Notes under the pieces: model-generated | The model's input: the letters and a program-made list of their open reading frames with translations, nothing else | What the model was told of the DNA's origin: nothing | Database searches by the model: none | Position numbers and translations under genes: made by a program | Part shown: positions 42,693-54,054 of the stretch, in pieces | Numbering within the stretch: position 1 is the first letter of the stretch | Layout of the letters: each line of letters starts with the position of its first letter | Assembly (NCBI GenBank): GCA_016648135.1 | Contig: JADDOH010002275.1 | Span: 186,001-250,000, forward strand | Direction: 5' to 3' | DNA length: 64,000 nt | DNA from: Agrypnia vestita | Taxonomy: Eukaryota; Arthropoda; Insecta; Trichoptera; Phryganeidae

Positions 42693-43194
42693 CAGGGTTA
42701 TTTGGAAAAACAGTAATAACCTCGCAGGGCTATATTCCTACCTTGATTACGGGTCGAAAATGTTTAAGTAACTACAATATGACCTAATATCAATAATTAT
42801 GGAGTTATGCAATATCAAAGTTTCTGACTATTTTTTTACAAAATGTTGAACTATCATTACAGTAACTTATATCAATTACGAAAAAATCATTCGTTTCAAT
42901 ACAATTTAAATAAAATGATAAAAACCTTGCAGAAATTCCAATTGGAATGTTTTCCAATTGGAATTTCTGAGTTGTATTAAAGATAATGAGTTTTTCAAAT
43001 TCGATATAAGTTACTGTAATGACAGTCCAACGTTTTACAAAAAATAAGTCAGAAATATTGGAAAAAATGCAAACTTACATCTCGCATATCTACATAACTA
43101 TTGATATAAGGTCTAGGTTGCTTGAACATTTTCAACTCATAATTAAATCAGAAATATAGTCCTGCGAGATTATTTGTGTTTTCCAATTTACCTG
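42693..43194. mobile_element. Family C foldback, copy 3 (best arms)
   Basis: TA flanks both ends (42691-42692, 43195-43196). The left arm CAGGGTTATTTGGAAAAACA ... CTCGCAGGGCTATATTCCTA ... GGTCGAAAATGTTTAAG is matched by the right arm (CTTGAACATTTTCAACTCAT ... GAAATATAGTCCTGCGAG ... GTTTTCCAATTTACCTG) over about 120 bp. TTCCAATTGGAAT occurs twice in the centre. No coding sequence. Confidence 0.85.
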
Positions 43195-43199
43195 TATAT

Positions 43200-44975
43200 A
43201 ATACTTACGTAAGATTTAATTTAGATATTTCTTAAGGCTTATAACAAAAGGTATACTTTTTCTTAAACAAAATTACCCAACTCAATAGAAAAATCAATTC
43301 TTGTGTTTGAATTGTCATTGTTTCCATAGTTATTTGTTATTTTTGTCTGTTTTTTATGTCTTTATAAGCGTTTGACATTTACAAGCTCACAATTATTTTA
43401 TTTTGGTGTCGTTTCACCGTTTCCATGGTTCGGTGGTCTCACAGTTAGTTAGCCAATTTTAATGTGTGTGTATTTCTTATTGATGTATCGCTATTTGAAA
43501 TGCCTTATATATGAATCTGGTTCACATAATTGAAGCTAATAAAGGCACTTGGGTTCAGGATAACTCCTACAAAACAATTGTAATCAGATTATGCGGGCTC
43601 CATTTTCTAAATCGAGTCGATCCTCCCCTACTGTCGCTCGAATCACAAAACAGTCTCGCGAGCCGTTTCGACAGTCTGAAGCGCTATTCGCGAGTACCTT
43701 ATTAGTGAAGCCACAACTTTATAATTGAGCTTATTACGGCGCAAGAATTGCCAACCACTTCGCGCCACCGCAGTCTATTTAAATGTGAAATGTAATTGCA
43801 AATTAGAAGAATACAGTTTGAAGGTTAAGTGTTAAACTCCGGTTATTTAATTACAAGTCGTGTTATAAAGATGTCGCAAAACATGCCTGCGGGAGGCAAA
43901 TGAGATGCTAAAACAATTTAAACTTTAATTTGTTACGCAAAGTTACTGGACACAAAATTAACGCAGCAGTGTTCTTAAATTTACAGTTACCAAATTTTTC
44001 TAGAATATTTCAAACATTTTTAAGTCGCATTAATTATCTCTAGTCACTCGTCAGAAGAACAATTTTTATTAAGCTGTTTTATCGCATCGATCACTTTCTC
44101 GAATATTCTATTCAATTTCGCATATTAATTAAATCGATCGGTAGGTACTCGCCCGATACGGTTATCATTCGGTTTCAATGGCTACACTATTTTTCTCTAC
44201 GGTTTTGTCGCTGGTAATGACGCGTTAATCGAATGTCAAACTATACTAAATTGCGCAACGCGGTGCTCCTTGTGTTCATACTTGACCCGTGTCCGTCTAA
44301 ATGTTTTCAATTTTCTAGAACCTTCTAGTAACTTTGAATTACTGTGTAAATACTGTAAAATCATCGATTACCTGAAATTCTTTCTGATTCCAACATCTCG
44401 TCACTATATTAACGTTGAAACTCATTCAATCATATAGATATGCTTAAAAAATATTGTTGTATTACATAAGAACCGCCCTTATCTTCTGGGTTTATATAGT
44501 TGGCGACAACAGTTTAAATTGTGAATCAACTTTAAGCCAGTGCGCACGCCCACTGCGCGCGATTTTAGACATCTATCATAAAAATCGTTTTTATTAATTT
44601 TTTTACATTTCAGTGTTTCAACGGTAACGGCTTATCTTATCCACAATCCAAACAGTACTCCAGATTCATCACCTAGCTATATATACCTGTGATTTAAAAA
44701 TGTAGTGTTATTAAAACCTGATTAAATGTAGAAAAAAAATTTATCGTCAACTATATCTATCCATTTTTCCTACAAAAAGTAGTATTCGAGGTCTAAGTAA
44801 ATAATTTTTCCTGCGAATACTTTACTATAGACAAATTTGATCGTCAAAAAAATTAATTTTTAAAATTCGAAACAGTATTTAGAAATTTTCGTGATTAACT
44901 TTGAGGAAGTTAATTGTAATTAACTATGAATAAAACGCAACATTGTTTACTTGACACAATGACACTTTAATTTAA
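43200..44975. other. Intergenic stretch with a single three-unit heat-shock-like site
   Basis: TTCTAGAACCTTC at 44313-44325 is a full three-unit heat-shock element (TTCnnGAAnnTTC), but no TATA box lies within 60 bp and no gene follows. The plus-strand frame 43511-43705 has no motif. The rest is unremarkable. Confidence 0.5.
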
Positions 44976-44980
44976 AAAAA

Positions 44981-45285
44981 AAACAAGTTTTTATTGTCCT
45001 CCCGTACTCATTGAATCAGGTTTCGTGCTTACTGCACGCGTCGGGGTCATTACTCATTTGTATTGATTCCAATTTGAAAAAAACATTAAAAATTCGAAAA
45101 ATCAAAAATAATACTATAATTAACAAAAAAATTACACGAAAATTTGTTAGATCATTTTTATCTTCGCCACGATTCTGCCTGCAAAGTTTCAGCTCGATTG
45201 GATCACGGAAAAAGGGTTAAAAATCGATACAAAGTTTTTCCGGCAGACAACAAACCGCAAACGCTAAGAGTTAAAAGAAAGTAAT
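44981..45285 (-). repeat. Family A, copy 4 (300-bp form)
   Basis: CAAGTTTTTATTGTCCTCCC then TCATTGAATCAGGTTTCGTG, TTTCAGCTCGATTGGATCAC and AGAGTTAAAAGAAAGT are in the same order as copy 3. The central 200-bp block of copies 1 and 2 is missing. Confidence 0.78.
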
Positions 45286-45349
45286 TAAAACGTTTTCGAT
45301 ACTTACTGTATCATCTTCAGTAATATACTAACTCTTAAGACTAGAAGAC

Positions 45350-45705
45350 ATTTATTTTTATTTTTTTTAATTTAATTCGGTCATCCAACAGGAATACACA
45401 ATTGCTTGATAAGATGAAATACAAAAAAAAGTTAAATGTCTCCCTCAATTAAAGGAATAGGACATAATCATAGATAAGTCAATTTGACAATGACAGATAA
45501 AACATCATTTAACCGATTGTTCCACATTTAGCTTTAACATAGACATAAAGGGGCTCGAGGTGTAAATAATACATATAATATACATGATCAGGGAGGGGGA
45601 CGAGATTCTAGTATCTGCCTCACCATACGACGATACTCTTCATATTTAGTGTTAAAAATATCTATTGAATTTAAGAGGTAATTATAATCTGGGCATTGAG
45701 GTTAC
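45350..45705 (-). mobile_element. Non-LTR retrotransposon 3' end (copy 2)
   Basis: The segment TTTAATTCGGTCATCCAACA, ACATAATCATAGATAAGTCA and CACGACGATACTCTTCATAT-like sequence matches 32180-32500 closely. It has an extra 40-bp block (CTCGAGGTGTAAATAATACA) absent from copy 1. Only the UTR and last codons are present. The minus-strand A-rich tail is at 45352-45372. Confidence 0.82.
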
Positions 45706-45715
45706 TGGAGGGACT

Positions 45716-45790
45716 TGAGCATTTTCGACTCACAATATAGACAGGAATCTAACTGTTAAGTATTGTGAACCAGCGCTGGTACAATATGTA
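45716..45790. repeat. Family C, partial arm
   Basis: GACTTGAGCATTTTCGACTC ACAATATAGACAGGAATCTA matches the right arm of family C. The other arm is absent, probably replaced by the adjoining retrotransposon. Confidence 0.65.
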
Positions 45791-45794
45791 TATG

Positions 45795-46325
45795 TTTATA
45801 CGCAATTTTAATATATTATGAAATGACAAGCAGGTGGACAAGGCGTGCGCGGTGTTGTAACTCGACCGTATGCGTTCGGTGTTATCCGGTCGGAAATGCG
45901 AGGATCGTTCGGTCAGCGCCTCCCGCCGCCAGTTTAGGGCGGAGACCGATACATCAATTCTCTCTTCCGGAAGACAAAAGATAAAATGTAAACAAACCTA
46001 TTTTCGCCTTACTTGTTACCTTATGGCAGTTAAATTTCTTAATTTATATAGATCTTAAATTTCAGTCCCTCGTCATCAAGATCTGTTCAACTTTTCTCCC
46101 TAAAAAGCGTTTCATGTCTCAGACACATGCATCATTTCGCCCCGGCATATATATTTCTATGTTTCCCCATAGATATAAATAAAGAGATTATTGTATTAGC
46201 TTAGGTGTATGTTTTGAAAAGTTGTGTTCGATAGGGTGAGAACTAACTAACTAAGCAAGGGTAGGTTAGGTTGGGTTAGAGGAACATATTCATCATATTC
46301 GTCATATTCTTTCATCAATTTTGCT
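45795..46325. other. Intergenic stretch with a CpG-rich patch
   Basis: 45838-45960 is CpG-rich (GCGTGCGCGGTGTTG, CCTCCCGCCGCCAG) and carries a 62-codon frame with no motif. It may be a leader or LTR fragment. The rest is AT-rich. Confidence 0.4.
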
Positions 46326-46329
46326 TCGG

Positions 46330-46620
46330 CTACATTCATACATCTTTTAATGCTGCTCTACGGTTATTGAGACTTAACAGGGCCATCCTCCAATACTTGT
46401 AGTATCTGATTCAGGTCTTTCGCGGCGCCTTTTTTTCTGTTGTCTTCTACACTCGCCCTACATGACCAAACCATCTCAGCACTTCTTTCTTTCTTCTATC
46501 TACCACAATCCAGCCAGTATTACATTTACATGTAATTTGTTCATTCCTATCGACCAACGATTTTCTACATAAGCACAACGAAACAATCTGCGTCGTATAG
46601 GTATTTTCATATAATAACAA
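46330..46620 (-). pseudogene. RTE-like fragment (degraded)
   Basis: The minus strand keeps CRKSLVDRNEQITCKCNTG, VVDRRKKEVLRWFGHVGRV and, after frameshifts, a GCCGCGAAAGACCTG piece and CTCAATAACCGTAGAGCAGC (LNNRRA). It is the same family as 37979-38537 and about as decayed as 38985-39100. Confidence 0.78.
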
Positions 46621-46692
46621 ACATACTAACATACTAATTCGACAGTCTTTCTTAAATGGATAGACCTACTTGGCTAATGTTGCTGTTTTATT

Positions 46693-47001
46693 ACTCCCTT
46701 TCTTTTAACTCGTAGCATCTGCGGCTTGTTGTCTGCCGGAAAAACCTTCGATCGATTTTTAACCCTTTTCCCATGATCCAATCGAGCTGAAACTTTGCAG
46801 GAAGACTCGTGGCGACGATAAGAATGATCTGATCGTTTAAAAAATTAATAATCATAATATCATTTTGGATATTTCGAAATTTTAATGGTTTTTCCATATT
46901 GGAATCAATACAAACGAGTCATGACCCCGACGCGTGCAGTAGGCACGAAACCTGATTCAATGAGAAAGGGAGTGTAATAAAAACTCGATTTTTATGGGTT
47001 A
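46693..47001 (+). repeat. Family A, copy 5 (300-bp form)
   Basis: It begins ACTCCCTTTCTTTTAACTCG and ends GAGAAAGGGAGTGTAATAAA AACTCGATTTTTATGGGTTA. Interior CGACGCGTGCAGTAGGCACG AAACCTGATTCAATG is the inverse of copy 4. This is the most intact short copy. Confidence 0.82.
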
Positions 47002-47034
47002 GATTTTTTTAATGCTACTTTGTTTTTATTTTAC

Positions 47035-47215
47035 GTGTCTCCCGATTCCTCGGATCGGGTGGTGGTGGTGAGCAGTGAGGTAGGTACCCCGGTACCCACC
47101 CGTCCGGCACGACCCGCAGCGGCGGCTATTTGTGTGTGGATCCCCGCTATCTTATTCCGTCCCGTCTGAAGCCGGGGCCCTCGATCGCCGGGCCGCGGTC
47201 GCAAAATATTACATT
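47035..47215 (-). other. Isolated GC-rich island with coding-like frame
   Basis: About 180 bp of GC-rich DNA within AT-rich surroundings. The minus-strand frame reads RPRPGDRGPRLQTGRNKIAG, IHTQIAAAAGRAGRVGTGVP, TSLLTTTTRSEESGDT and then stops. The composition suggests a fragment of a non-LTR retrotransposon ORF1 or of a GC-rich host exon, but I do not recognise it. It lies immediately beside the family A repeat. Confidence 0.35.
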
Positions 47216-47399
47216 TTTGACGATAATAATTTTTTCTAATCAAATAAAGCAAACGTAAATTTTGTCGGCAAATTTTCATACCTTTGGATAACACAAATTT
47301 TCATCAAGGTTTTACTTGGCATTCCTAATATCACCTTTAAGTATGGAACAAGAAACCTTCGTATTATTACACCGAAATGGGGAATATATCAAGTCATCT

Positions 47400-47885
47400 C
47401 TACTTTTAAAATATTGATTGTATTATTTGTATGTATCTGCATATATTTTTTATTAATTACACCTACATGTTTCGGAAAAACCTTTCCATCGTCAGGGTGT
47501 TTTACAAGTGGCAAAATATCAAAATGAATAATGTCTTTTGTTTTTCTAAATTATTTTTAAATTTTATTGCTGTAGTTCTCGATTACTCACAATTATTGGA
47601 AAATTTTTTAGAATTGGGCTAGTAGTTAAATTAAACGAATTATTAATAATATTTTGTTTACTATTACATGCTTTACTAATTTCTAACGATTCTAAATGAC
47701 TCAATTTCAAGTCCTAAATTTTTATCAAAACCGTGATCATTTTCTAATAAATGATTTGAAAATTCAGAAAAAACCATGATCATTCAGAAATCTCAAAAAC
47801 TCTTTTACTCTTACATTAATTAATTAATTAATAAAAAATATAAGTAGATACATACAAATAATACAAACAATATTTTAAAATGACA
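47400..47885. mobile_element. Foldback element with about 60-bp arms
   Basis: TTTTAAAATATTGATTGTAT TATTTGTATGTATCTGCATATATTTTTTATTAATTA (47405-47460) is matched in inverse at about 47818-47880 (TAATTAATAAAAAATATAAGTAGATACATACAAATAATACAAACAATATTTTAAAA). The interior contains CGGAAAAACCTTTCCATCGT but no domain. Confidence 0.8.
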
Positions 47886-47889
47886 ATCT

Positions 47890-50025
47890 TCAACGTTGCT
47901 GAATCAATTGAAAAAAAAATCATCTCTACATGTCTACTTATCGATTATATCAAATGTAGCCACGCCCTCGTTCAACAAGTAATTTGTTAGTTAGTATGCG
48001 TCCGTCCTCATGAAAATACAGTAGTATCGAAACCTGTAGACATAAAGTTACTCCAAGTGGTTTATACAAAGTTCTTAATTAAATAAAATTAATCTTTCAA
48101 TTAAAAAACTACTTACTCAATTCAAAAACTACTTACTCAAAAACTACTTACTCATTTTTTTTACTACTTTACGACTAAATTTTCTGTAATATGCCAATAA
48201 ATAATCGTGAAATTCTTGCACAAATTTCAAGATAGTCAGTGGAAAATATAAAAATTATGAATCGTTTTATAAATTTGTTGATCTTGTCATTTTGGAACGC
48301 AATCCTAAAAATGCAGTCCCATATTAACATAAAAATGATGAAATGTTAAATTATACGCATAATAACACAAGTTTTATTTAGATAATTTTGTTAACTTTGA
48401 TGCGTATTTCTTCCATGTTTATTTGCAGCGTTGCAAATTAAATAGTGAAACAATGGTCGTGCAGTTTGTTTTTTATTCCAAGGAGGTCACCATTGTGTGA
48501 ATTGACCTTTTTTTATATTTTGAACTATTCCACAAACACCTTAATTAAAGTGTTTTTTTCTCTTTTGATAAGCAATAATAGTGTTACCATAAAGTTATTT
48601 TGCTATTATCGAAGAAGTGTTTCATTCAAATAATAACAAGAATAAGAAAAAAACAATAATATTTATAAATTATTGTTTGAAACGGCGTTAACTTTGTAAA
48701 GATGCATTAATATCTTTAAAATGGATGGAATAAATCTTCTTGAATTTAATCATACATTTTACTACTCGAATTTCGAGAGTGACAGTTGGTAACTTTCATC
48801 TCTTCTCCTCTAAACTTTGTTGTATAAATGCTGAACAATAAATTAATGGTATCCTTAAGTACAAGTATATAAAATTTGAGGCGGAATTAAAAGAATCACT
48901 TTTATTAAATAAAATGGCTTATCTGTACCTACTTAAAAAATTGTATGATAAATTTAATCGCCGAGCTCTAGATGTATTATTGTTTTATATTGTATATTTT
49001 TAATATTTATAATCAATTTTTTCTTTTTGTATGCGTATAATTTAAAAATGTTTACCTATCGTGTGTATTTTTCGTTGATCTTCATTGAAATATTATATAT
49101 TTATAAAATTATTTTTTCAACGCTATAGCACGCCAACTACAAAAATTAACCAGTTAACCAATGACAGCGAAAACAACACAAGAATACCCCGGCTTGAGAG
49201 AATCGTATAGATGTATTGTGACTTCATCAGGAATCGAACATGGAACGACTACGGAGGCCTCATATTTTATATTTATCAAAAGTATGTTAATTGAAATAAT
49301 GAACATATAGATGAACGTCTGATTAAACATTTTTTGCTAAACAAAAATACTGCAGTTATCACTTTCTTCTGACCTTTCTTTATCAGCCAAGTCGCACCAA
49401 TCTTTGAATATAGATCTCCTTTAATCTGTGCCATCGATCCCTTGTCCTGTTCTAACTCATGCAATCACAGTATTTATTTTAGGTCACAAGTCACATACAT
49501 TTGTGGATGATGGGTACTGTTTCTACTGCCTAGTTTTGGCATCTCTGCAGGACCCTACAGTGACGGCAACGAATCTCTTCCCTTTTCACCCTCTTCAACA
49601 TTGCGATTATCTGGACAGTTGTTTCTGTTCCTTGGTGAATTTGTCCAACGCTGCTCGTTCCATAGATCTTTGTATCACCCTCTGATAAATAATAATTATA
49701 ATATGAAAACACGTATTTCAATCTGGTAATTGTCGCTAGACAGGTGGACAAAAGCTTTTTGATAGCTCTCTCTATCGTTTAAAATATTCTATTTTGTTCT
49801 AGTAAAAAATGAGTCAGTGCCAAAACCTTGCTTGGCTGCTTTGACCTGTTTATCATACGATATATACATGGATGGCCAGGTTATATCATATTATCCAGTC
49901 AAATAATTCAATATTTTCGTCTTGTTGCAATGAACTTCTACAGATTAAACAATAAAATTCAACTTTATTCAATATCTAAAGAAGAGGTTAACATTTTAAC
50001 AAAATAATAGTCATGTTAGTATATA
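47890..50025. other. AT-rich intergenic stretch with a short tandem repeat
   Basis: AAAACTACTTACTCAA is repeated three to four times at 48106-48155. Frames at 48445-48633, 49276-49464, 49428-49685 and 49530-49751 have no recognisable motif and overlap on both strands. Confidence 0.5.
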
Positions 50026-50028
50026 ACC

Positions 50029-50242
50029 ACTTACGGAGATTTTTAGTCTACCGGTTTCGAGATACGTCTCGACCCGTCTCTTCGTCAGGACAACCACAAC
50101 ACTAGCATGTGGTCTACCTCTACACACCACAACCATAGTATTATTTACATAAGAACAACTTCACAAAATATTATTTCTGTGCGTATTAATCTAACTGAAG
50201 GCCAACATGCATGAAACCGGTAGACTAAAAATCTCTGTAAGT
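50029..50242. mobile_element. Foldback element, 30-bp arms
   Basis: The arms ACTTACGGAGATTTTTAGTC TACCGGTTTC (50029-50058) and GAAACCGGTAGACTAAAAATCTCTGTAAGT (50213-50242) are inverted copies with one mismatch. The spacer holds GAGATACGTCTCGACCCGTC TCTTCGTCAGG, a motif style shared with other foldbacks at 40515 and 47475. Confidence 0.85.
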
Positions 50243-50459
50243 AGTTAATTATATATTAATTATAAGTAACATTTCGCTGAATTATCTGACCATAAAATAA
50301 AGGTTTTAAATGTCAAAAATATAATGTACTGGTCTATAAAGGAGTTTAAAAAATTGAAATGATATTTCAGGCGTTTTCTAGTATAATACTAATAATTCGG
50401 AAAAATCTCATTACACGTATAAAGAATTTTACTAAAAAATTACAATCATAAAAAATAGA

Positions 50460-50655
50460 TATCTCATGAGGGGAATGAAAAAGCTTTGGATGCCGGTCGC
50501 GCTAAGGATTATTACAACACATATACGGAACGTGATCACTTAAGCCAGCCGTACGATAGGTCGTAAGCTCTATGAACACCCAAAGACTGCTATACTTACT
50601 TTCATAAATAAATAAATTTATAATTTCATGTCCATGAGACATCTATAATATATAT
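50460..50655. repeat. Family B, copy 6 (reduced)
   Basis: AGATATCTCATGAGG at the left and TCATGTCCATGAGACATCTA TAATATATATATTGATT at the right are the two tips. GTGATCACTTAAGCCAGCCG TACGATAGGTCGTAAGCTC is the core in inverse. The left arm is replaced by sequence without match. Confidence 0.75.
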
Positions 50656-50659
50656 ATTG

Positions 50660-51240
50660 ATTAAAAATATTAATAATATAGGTTAATATTTGTTTGCTTT
50701 GTAATTAAGGGTCTGTCTGAAGGGAGCGATCTTTTATCAGTTTTGTTTGATCTGGTCTGTGAAGCAAGGGATGTGATTTGACAATCCAAACCTGGGTATT
50801 GAGCCAGATTTAATGCATCTTTTATATTTTATTTTATTTAATAAATCTTGAATGTGATGCGCCTTTGAGATATAAGTGAAATTTTCCTCCAAAAATAAAT
50901 TAATTTTCAGTCGCCAGTATAGTCGAGATGCATAATACAACATATGTTTTCGTTTAAATAAAGAGTTTTGCATACAATGACGTTATACATACACATACAT
51001 ATAAGTACACGAAGTGACGTCATCGATAATAATAAAATTTAGTTGTCTGATTTGGAATTTTGCAGTAAAAATTGTAATAAATTAAAGCTTAGTATAAAAA
51101 CTGTCTGTCGGTGCGATGTCTGAGGTACAAAAAATATTTTTAATAGTAATATGTATAAAACCCATTATTTGTGTAAAAGTATTGCGTCTCACATAATGAT
51201 AAACCTCACGATAATATAAATATTAAGATAGTTGTCGAAC
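50660..51240. other. Intergenic stretch, no gene seen
   Basis: A minus-strand frame at 50737-50973 (78 codons) has no motif I recognise. Confidence 0.45.
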
Positions 51241-51245
51241 AGTAC

Positions 51246-51396
51246 GAATGATTTCACCTTCAAATATTGTCACAAGATTCTAAAACGATAGAAACTACAA
51301 GTAATCACGTGATTTCCCAACACAAAATTGGAAATGTATAGAAGTCCGTAGAAAACGCGAAAATATACGTGAAGATTCCTGAAATTTTTTATACAA
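51246..51396 (+). promoter_or_regulatory. Heat-shock-element-like array with TATA-like box (locus 4)
   Basis: GAA at 51246, 51291, 51331, 51341, 51351, 51371 and 51381 and TTC at 51376 lie in one 5-bp register. GAAGATTCCTGAA (51371-51383) is a complete three-unit site. A TATA-like TATACAA begins at 51390. The TTC at 51253, 51259, 51278 and 51314 and the GAA at 51359 are out of register. No coding region follows. Function is inferred. Confidence 0.45.
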
Positions 51397-51399
51397 GTG

Positions 51400-52365
51400 A
51401 CGCCGTCGCTATGGAACGTTTTATTTTGACAGACAATAATGTTTATAAATATTTCAAAAAGATTTTAAGCGTTTCATTTCGAATCCCACCACCGCGATTC
51501 TGCGACAATATATTATAAAATATTCATCTTAGCAAATTACGTTTATTAGATTATCTAGTTTGACCTAACTCCATTTTTTCTGGGCGGACTTTGAGAGACG
51601 TCGCAGAAAAGTCCGCTGACGTAATCAGTACATATTGCACATTGGCGACCTCTATCGTAGAAGAAGCAAACACTCCATAACAAAGTGCATATAATTTACG
51701 CCCTCGGAAACATTAATCAGTCCGTCCTATACCTCCGCGGGTACAGCTCGTTTTCCTGATAACGTTGAATACGACTTCAACGAAACGTCGATGATCGTTT
51801 CTCGGAAAAACATACGGTTCGTATAAAATAACCGTTACCATTTACAGTTAAATATGTCTAACGACCATAATAATAAGTAATAACCTTAACACTCTAATGA
51901 TATGAGATAACTTACCTATCGACAAAGAATTTTCACATACCCACGCCATTTTTTTTTCATTTGCCCGCAAATATTTTGCAAATAAATTTACGTACACACA
52001 ATATAGAAAGTAGTTTTGTTATAAATTAAAAATAATGACAACCTACAATCTAAGGATTTTTTTTATTAATTGAATAAGTGAGTTCGATCAATGTACAAAC
52101 TAAAATGTGAATATATTTCCAAGCGAACCAAAAAACGCGGCTATTTACATAATTGAAACAGCACATTGGTATAATTTATTTGGATTCACCTGGCCCAGAC
52201 ATTTTATAGACAGACGCACACTCATATGTCCGGTCTACACTGCAACAGTATTAATTTTAAATAAAAAAAAATCGTAACAACATTCAATCACTGCCGCGTT
52301 GTAGTATGTTACACCAGTATTAAGAGATGATATCTTTTTACAAAGCGTTCTTTACTGAACGCCAC
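51400..52365. other. Intergenic stretch, no gene seen
   Basis: No frame or repeat recognised. A slightly GC-richer segment at 51590-51800 has no domain. Confidence 0.45.
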
Positions 52366-52369
52366 TTTG

Positions 52370-52620
52370 GAATTTCCGCTTGCGGCCGCAGTGAACAAAT
52401 TCATTTAGTTCAGTGTCTTGCCGCCAGTCGCGCGGTTCAGTCGTGTCTCGCGCGCTGACCGCCCGGCAGTGTTTTGTTTTTATTAGTGTTTAATGAAGAT
52501 TTTTGTGTATTTGATTGTCACCGCACGTGCTAGATACTTTACAAATATTTTTATACTATTTCGCAGCATTTAGTGGAGTTTATAAGCGATTGACTTCGAT
52601 ATCTGCTGACAAATATTGCA
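52370..52620 (+). promoter_or_regulatory. CpG-rich promoter-like patch, possible first exon
   Basis: 52380-52475 is the most CpG-rich part of this half of the window (GCGGCCGC, GTCGCGCGG, TCGCGCGC). TTCAGTCG at 52436 and TTCAGTG at 52409 fit the arthropod initiator pattern TCAGT. A 26-codon frame (ATG at 52493: MKIFVYLIVTARARYFTNIF) follows. No downstream exon is recognisable, so this could be an orphan promoter, a long-non-coding RNA start or a retroelement leader. Confidence 0.35.
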
Positions 52621-52624
52621 AGTG

Positions 52625-53645
52625 ACATGTGCTCGTGTATGACTGTGCAAGGAATTCGTAAAATTCGTCAAAATTTGTGCATAAGGGAATCGAATTTCGA
52701 TGGACACTGCCATATGTACGTAACGTTATACAATATTTATATGTTATATTTTTAGTAGTGTGGAGCACGTTTATATACTTTAGATATTTAATAAATAAAC
52801 ACATTGTATTTTTTCACCATTGTTATAAATTGCATGTCTGACTTTTTAGTTAGTAGATTAAAAGTAAACTTTTTTTTATATTTCGGTCCAACTTTTTTTA
52901 GTCTTTTACGTTGTGTAGGAGAGCATGGCACGTGTATGAACTGTATTTTGAAAATATATAATTTGTTAAAATTCTTGAAAAATAAATATCTTGACTATGT
53001 AGTTTTTTTAGATGCGTACGCAATAGAAAAATTCATTTTTCATCAACAAAAACTGTTTTTAAAAAAAATAAAAAAATACCTCGTACGACGAAACAGCTGT
53101 TGATAAGACTTTTTTGTTCAACACTGCAATAGTGTAATCCTAATTTTTATTATTGATTACCTATATATGTATACAAATTAAATGTTAACATACGTTAACA
53201 ATACGACATACTTTAACAAATATTAACAATACCTACGATCCTTCTGTTTAAGGATAATAATTCATTCAAATCTGCCTTCAATTTATGCCTAACGATTCGA
53301 AGAAAAGTGATTCAATTTTTCATTGTCGCCGTTCCTTCATTCTGAGAATTTGAAATATTAAAAAATTAAAAAAAAACATCAAAACATGGCGGTTTATTTA
53401 AGGAAATTGAATAAGAAAACATGATATATTTTCCGTAGCTTTTCCTTTCGAGTTGAACACTGATTATTGATAGTTATTTAACACTTGTCTATTGATTATT
53501 TTGTAATTGTTTTATTGCTGCTTGCAATAAATAATTGAGCAATTTTCCTTATGCGGCCAATATATTGGTAGATGACTTGGACCTCTTTCTGCGATAATTT
53601 ATGCGTATGCTTCAAACTACAAATGGAAAAAGATATACAAAATTT
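52625..53645. other. AT-rich intergenic stretch, no gene seen
   Basis: The plus-strand frame 52804-53103 is 99 codons of lysine/leucine/phenylalanine-rich sequence without a motif; AT-rich composition explains it. Confidence 0.5.
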
Positions 53646-53649
53646 CTAA

Positions 53650-54050
53650 TTAATATGGAATACGCAGATATGCAAAATCTCTAGTATGGAATACGCGGAG
53701 TGTTTACATTTTTATTCTATTATATACCTACAAAATCACGGGACATAATAATTGCGGGATTTTGAAGCTGGAAATTGTCTTTATTCTCTTAAACTTAAAA
53801 CTAAATAAACTAAATATTGTGACCATTGTGTGTAACTGAGCCGCGCGCTAATTGACGCGTCACACTCGGGCGCACGGGCCTCGTTAGCGGCTAGTCGTCG
53901 GTAGTGTTTTTGTTGTAATTCCAGCGAGCTACGGACAGTCAGACATTCGAAATTACGATGTAATAATGTCGAATACGCGGAATGTCTAATTAACATAGAA
54001 TACGCAGAGGTACAAAATTTCTTATTGATGATGAATATGCAGATTCACAT
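53650..54050 (-). mobile_element. LTR-like GC-rich insert within a GGAATACGCAGA repeat array
   Basis: GGAATACGC(A/G)GA-like motifs at about 53659, 53689, 53971 and 53997 bracket a segment (about 53725-53960) that on the minus strand runs through a CpG-rich leader (CGTGCGCCCGAGTGTGACGC) to GAATAAAGACAATTTCCAGC, an LTR-like poly(A) region. The insert separates the second and third motif copies. No duplication of target was confirmed. Confidence 0.35.
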
Positions 54051-54054
54051 TATG

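Noticed and set aside
44313..44325. Heat-shock promoter
   Set aside because: The three-unit site is perfect but there is no TATA box within 60 bp and no extended array, so it may be chance.
47035..47215. Ribosomal RNA fragment
   Set aside because: GC-rich but no stretch matching conserved rRNA cores.
52804..53103. 99-codon open frame as a gene
   Set aside because: Composition is explained by AT-rich DNA, no motif, no splice context, no initiation context.
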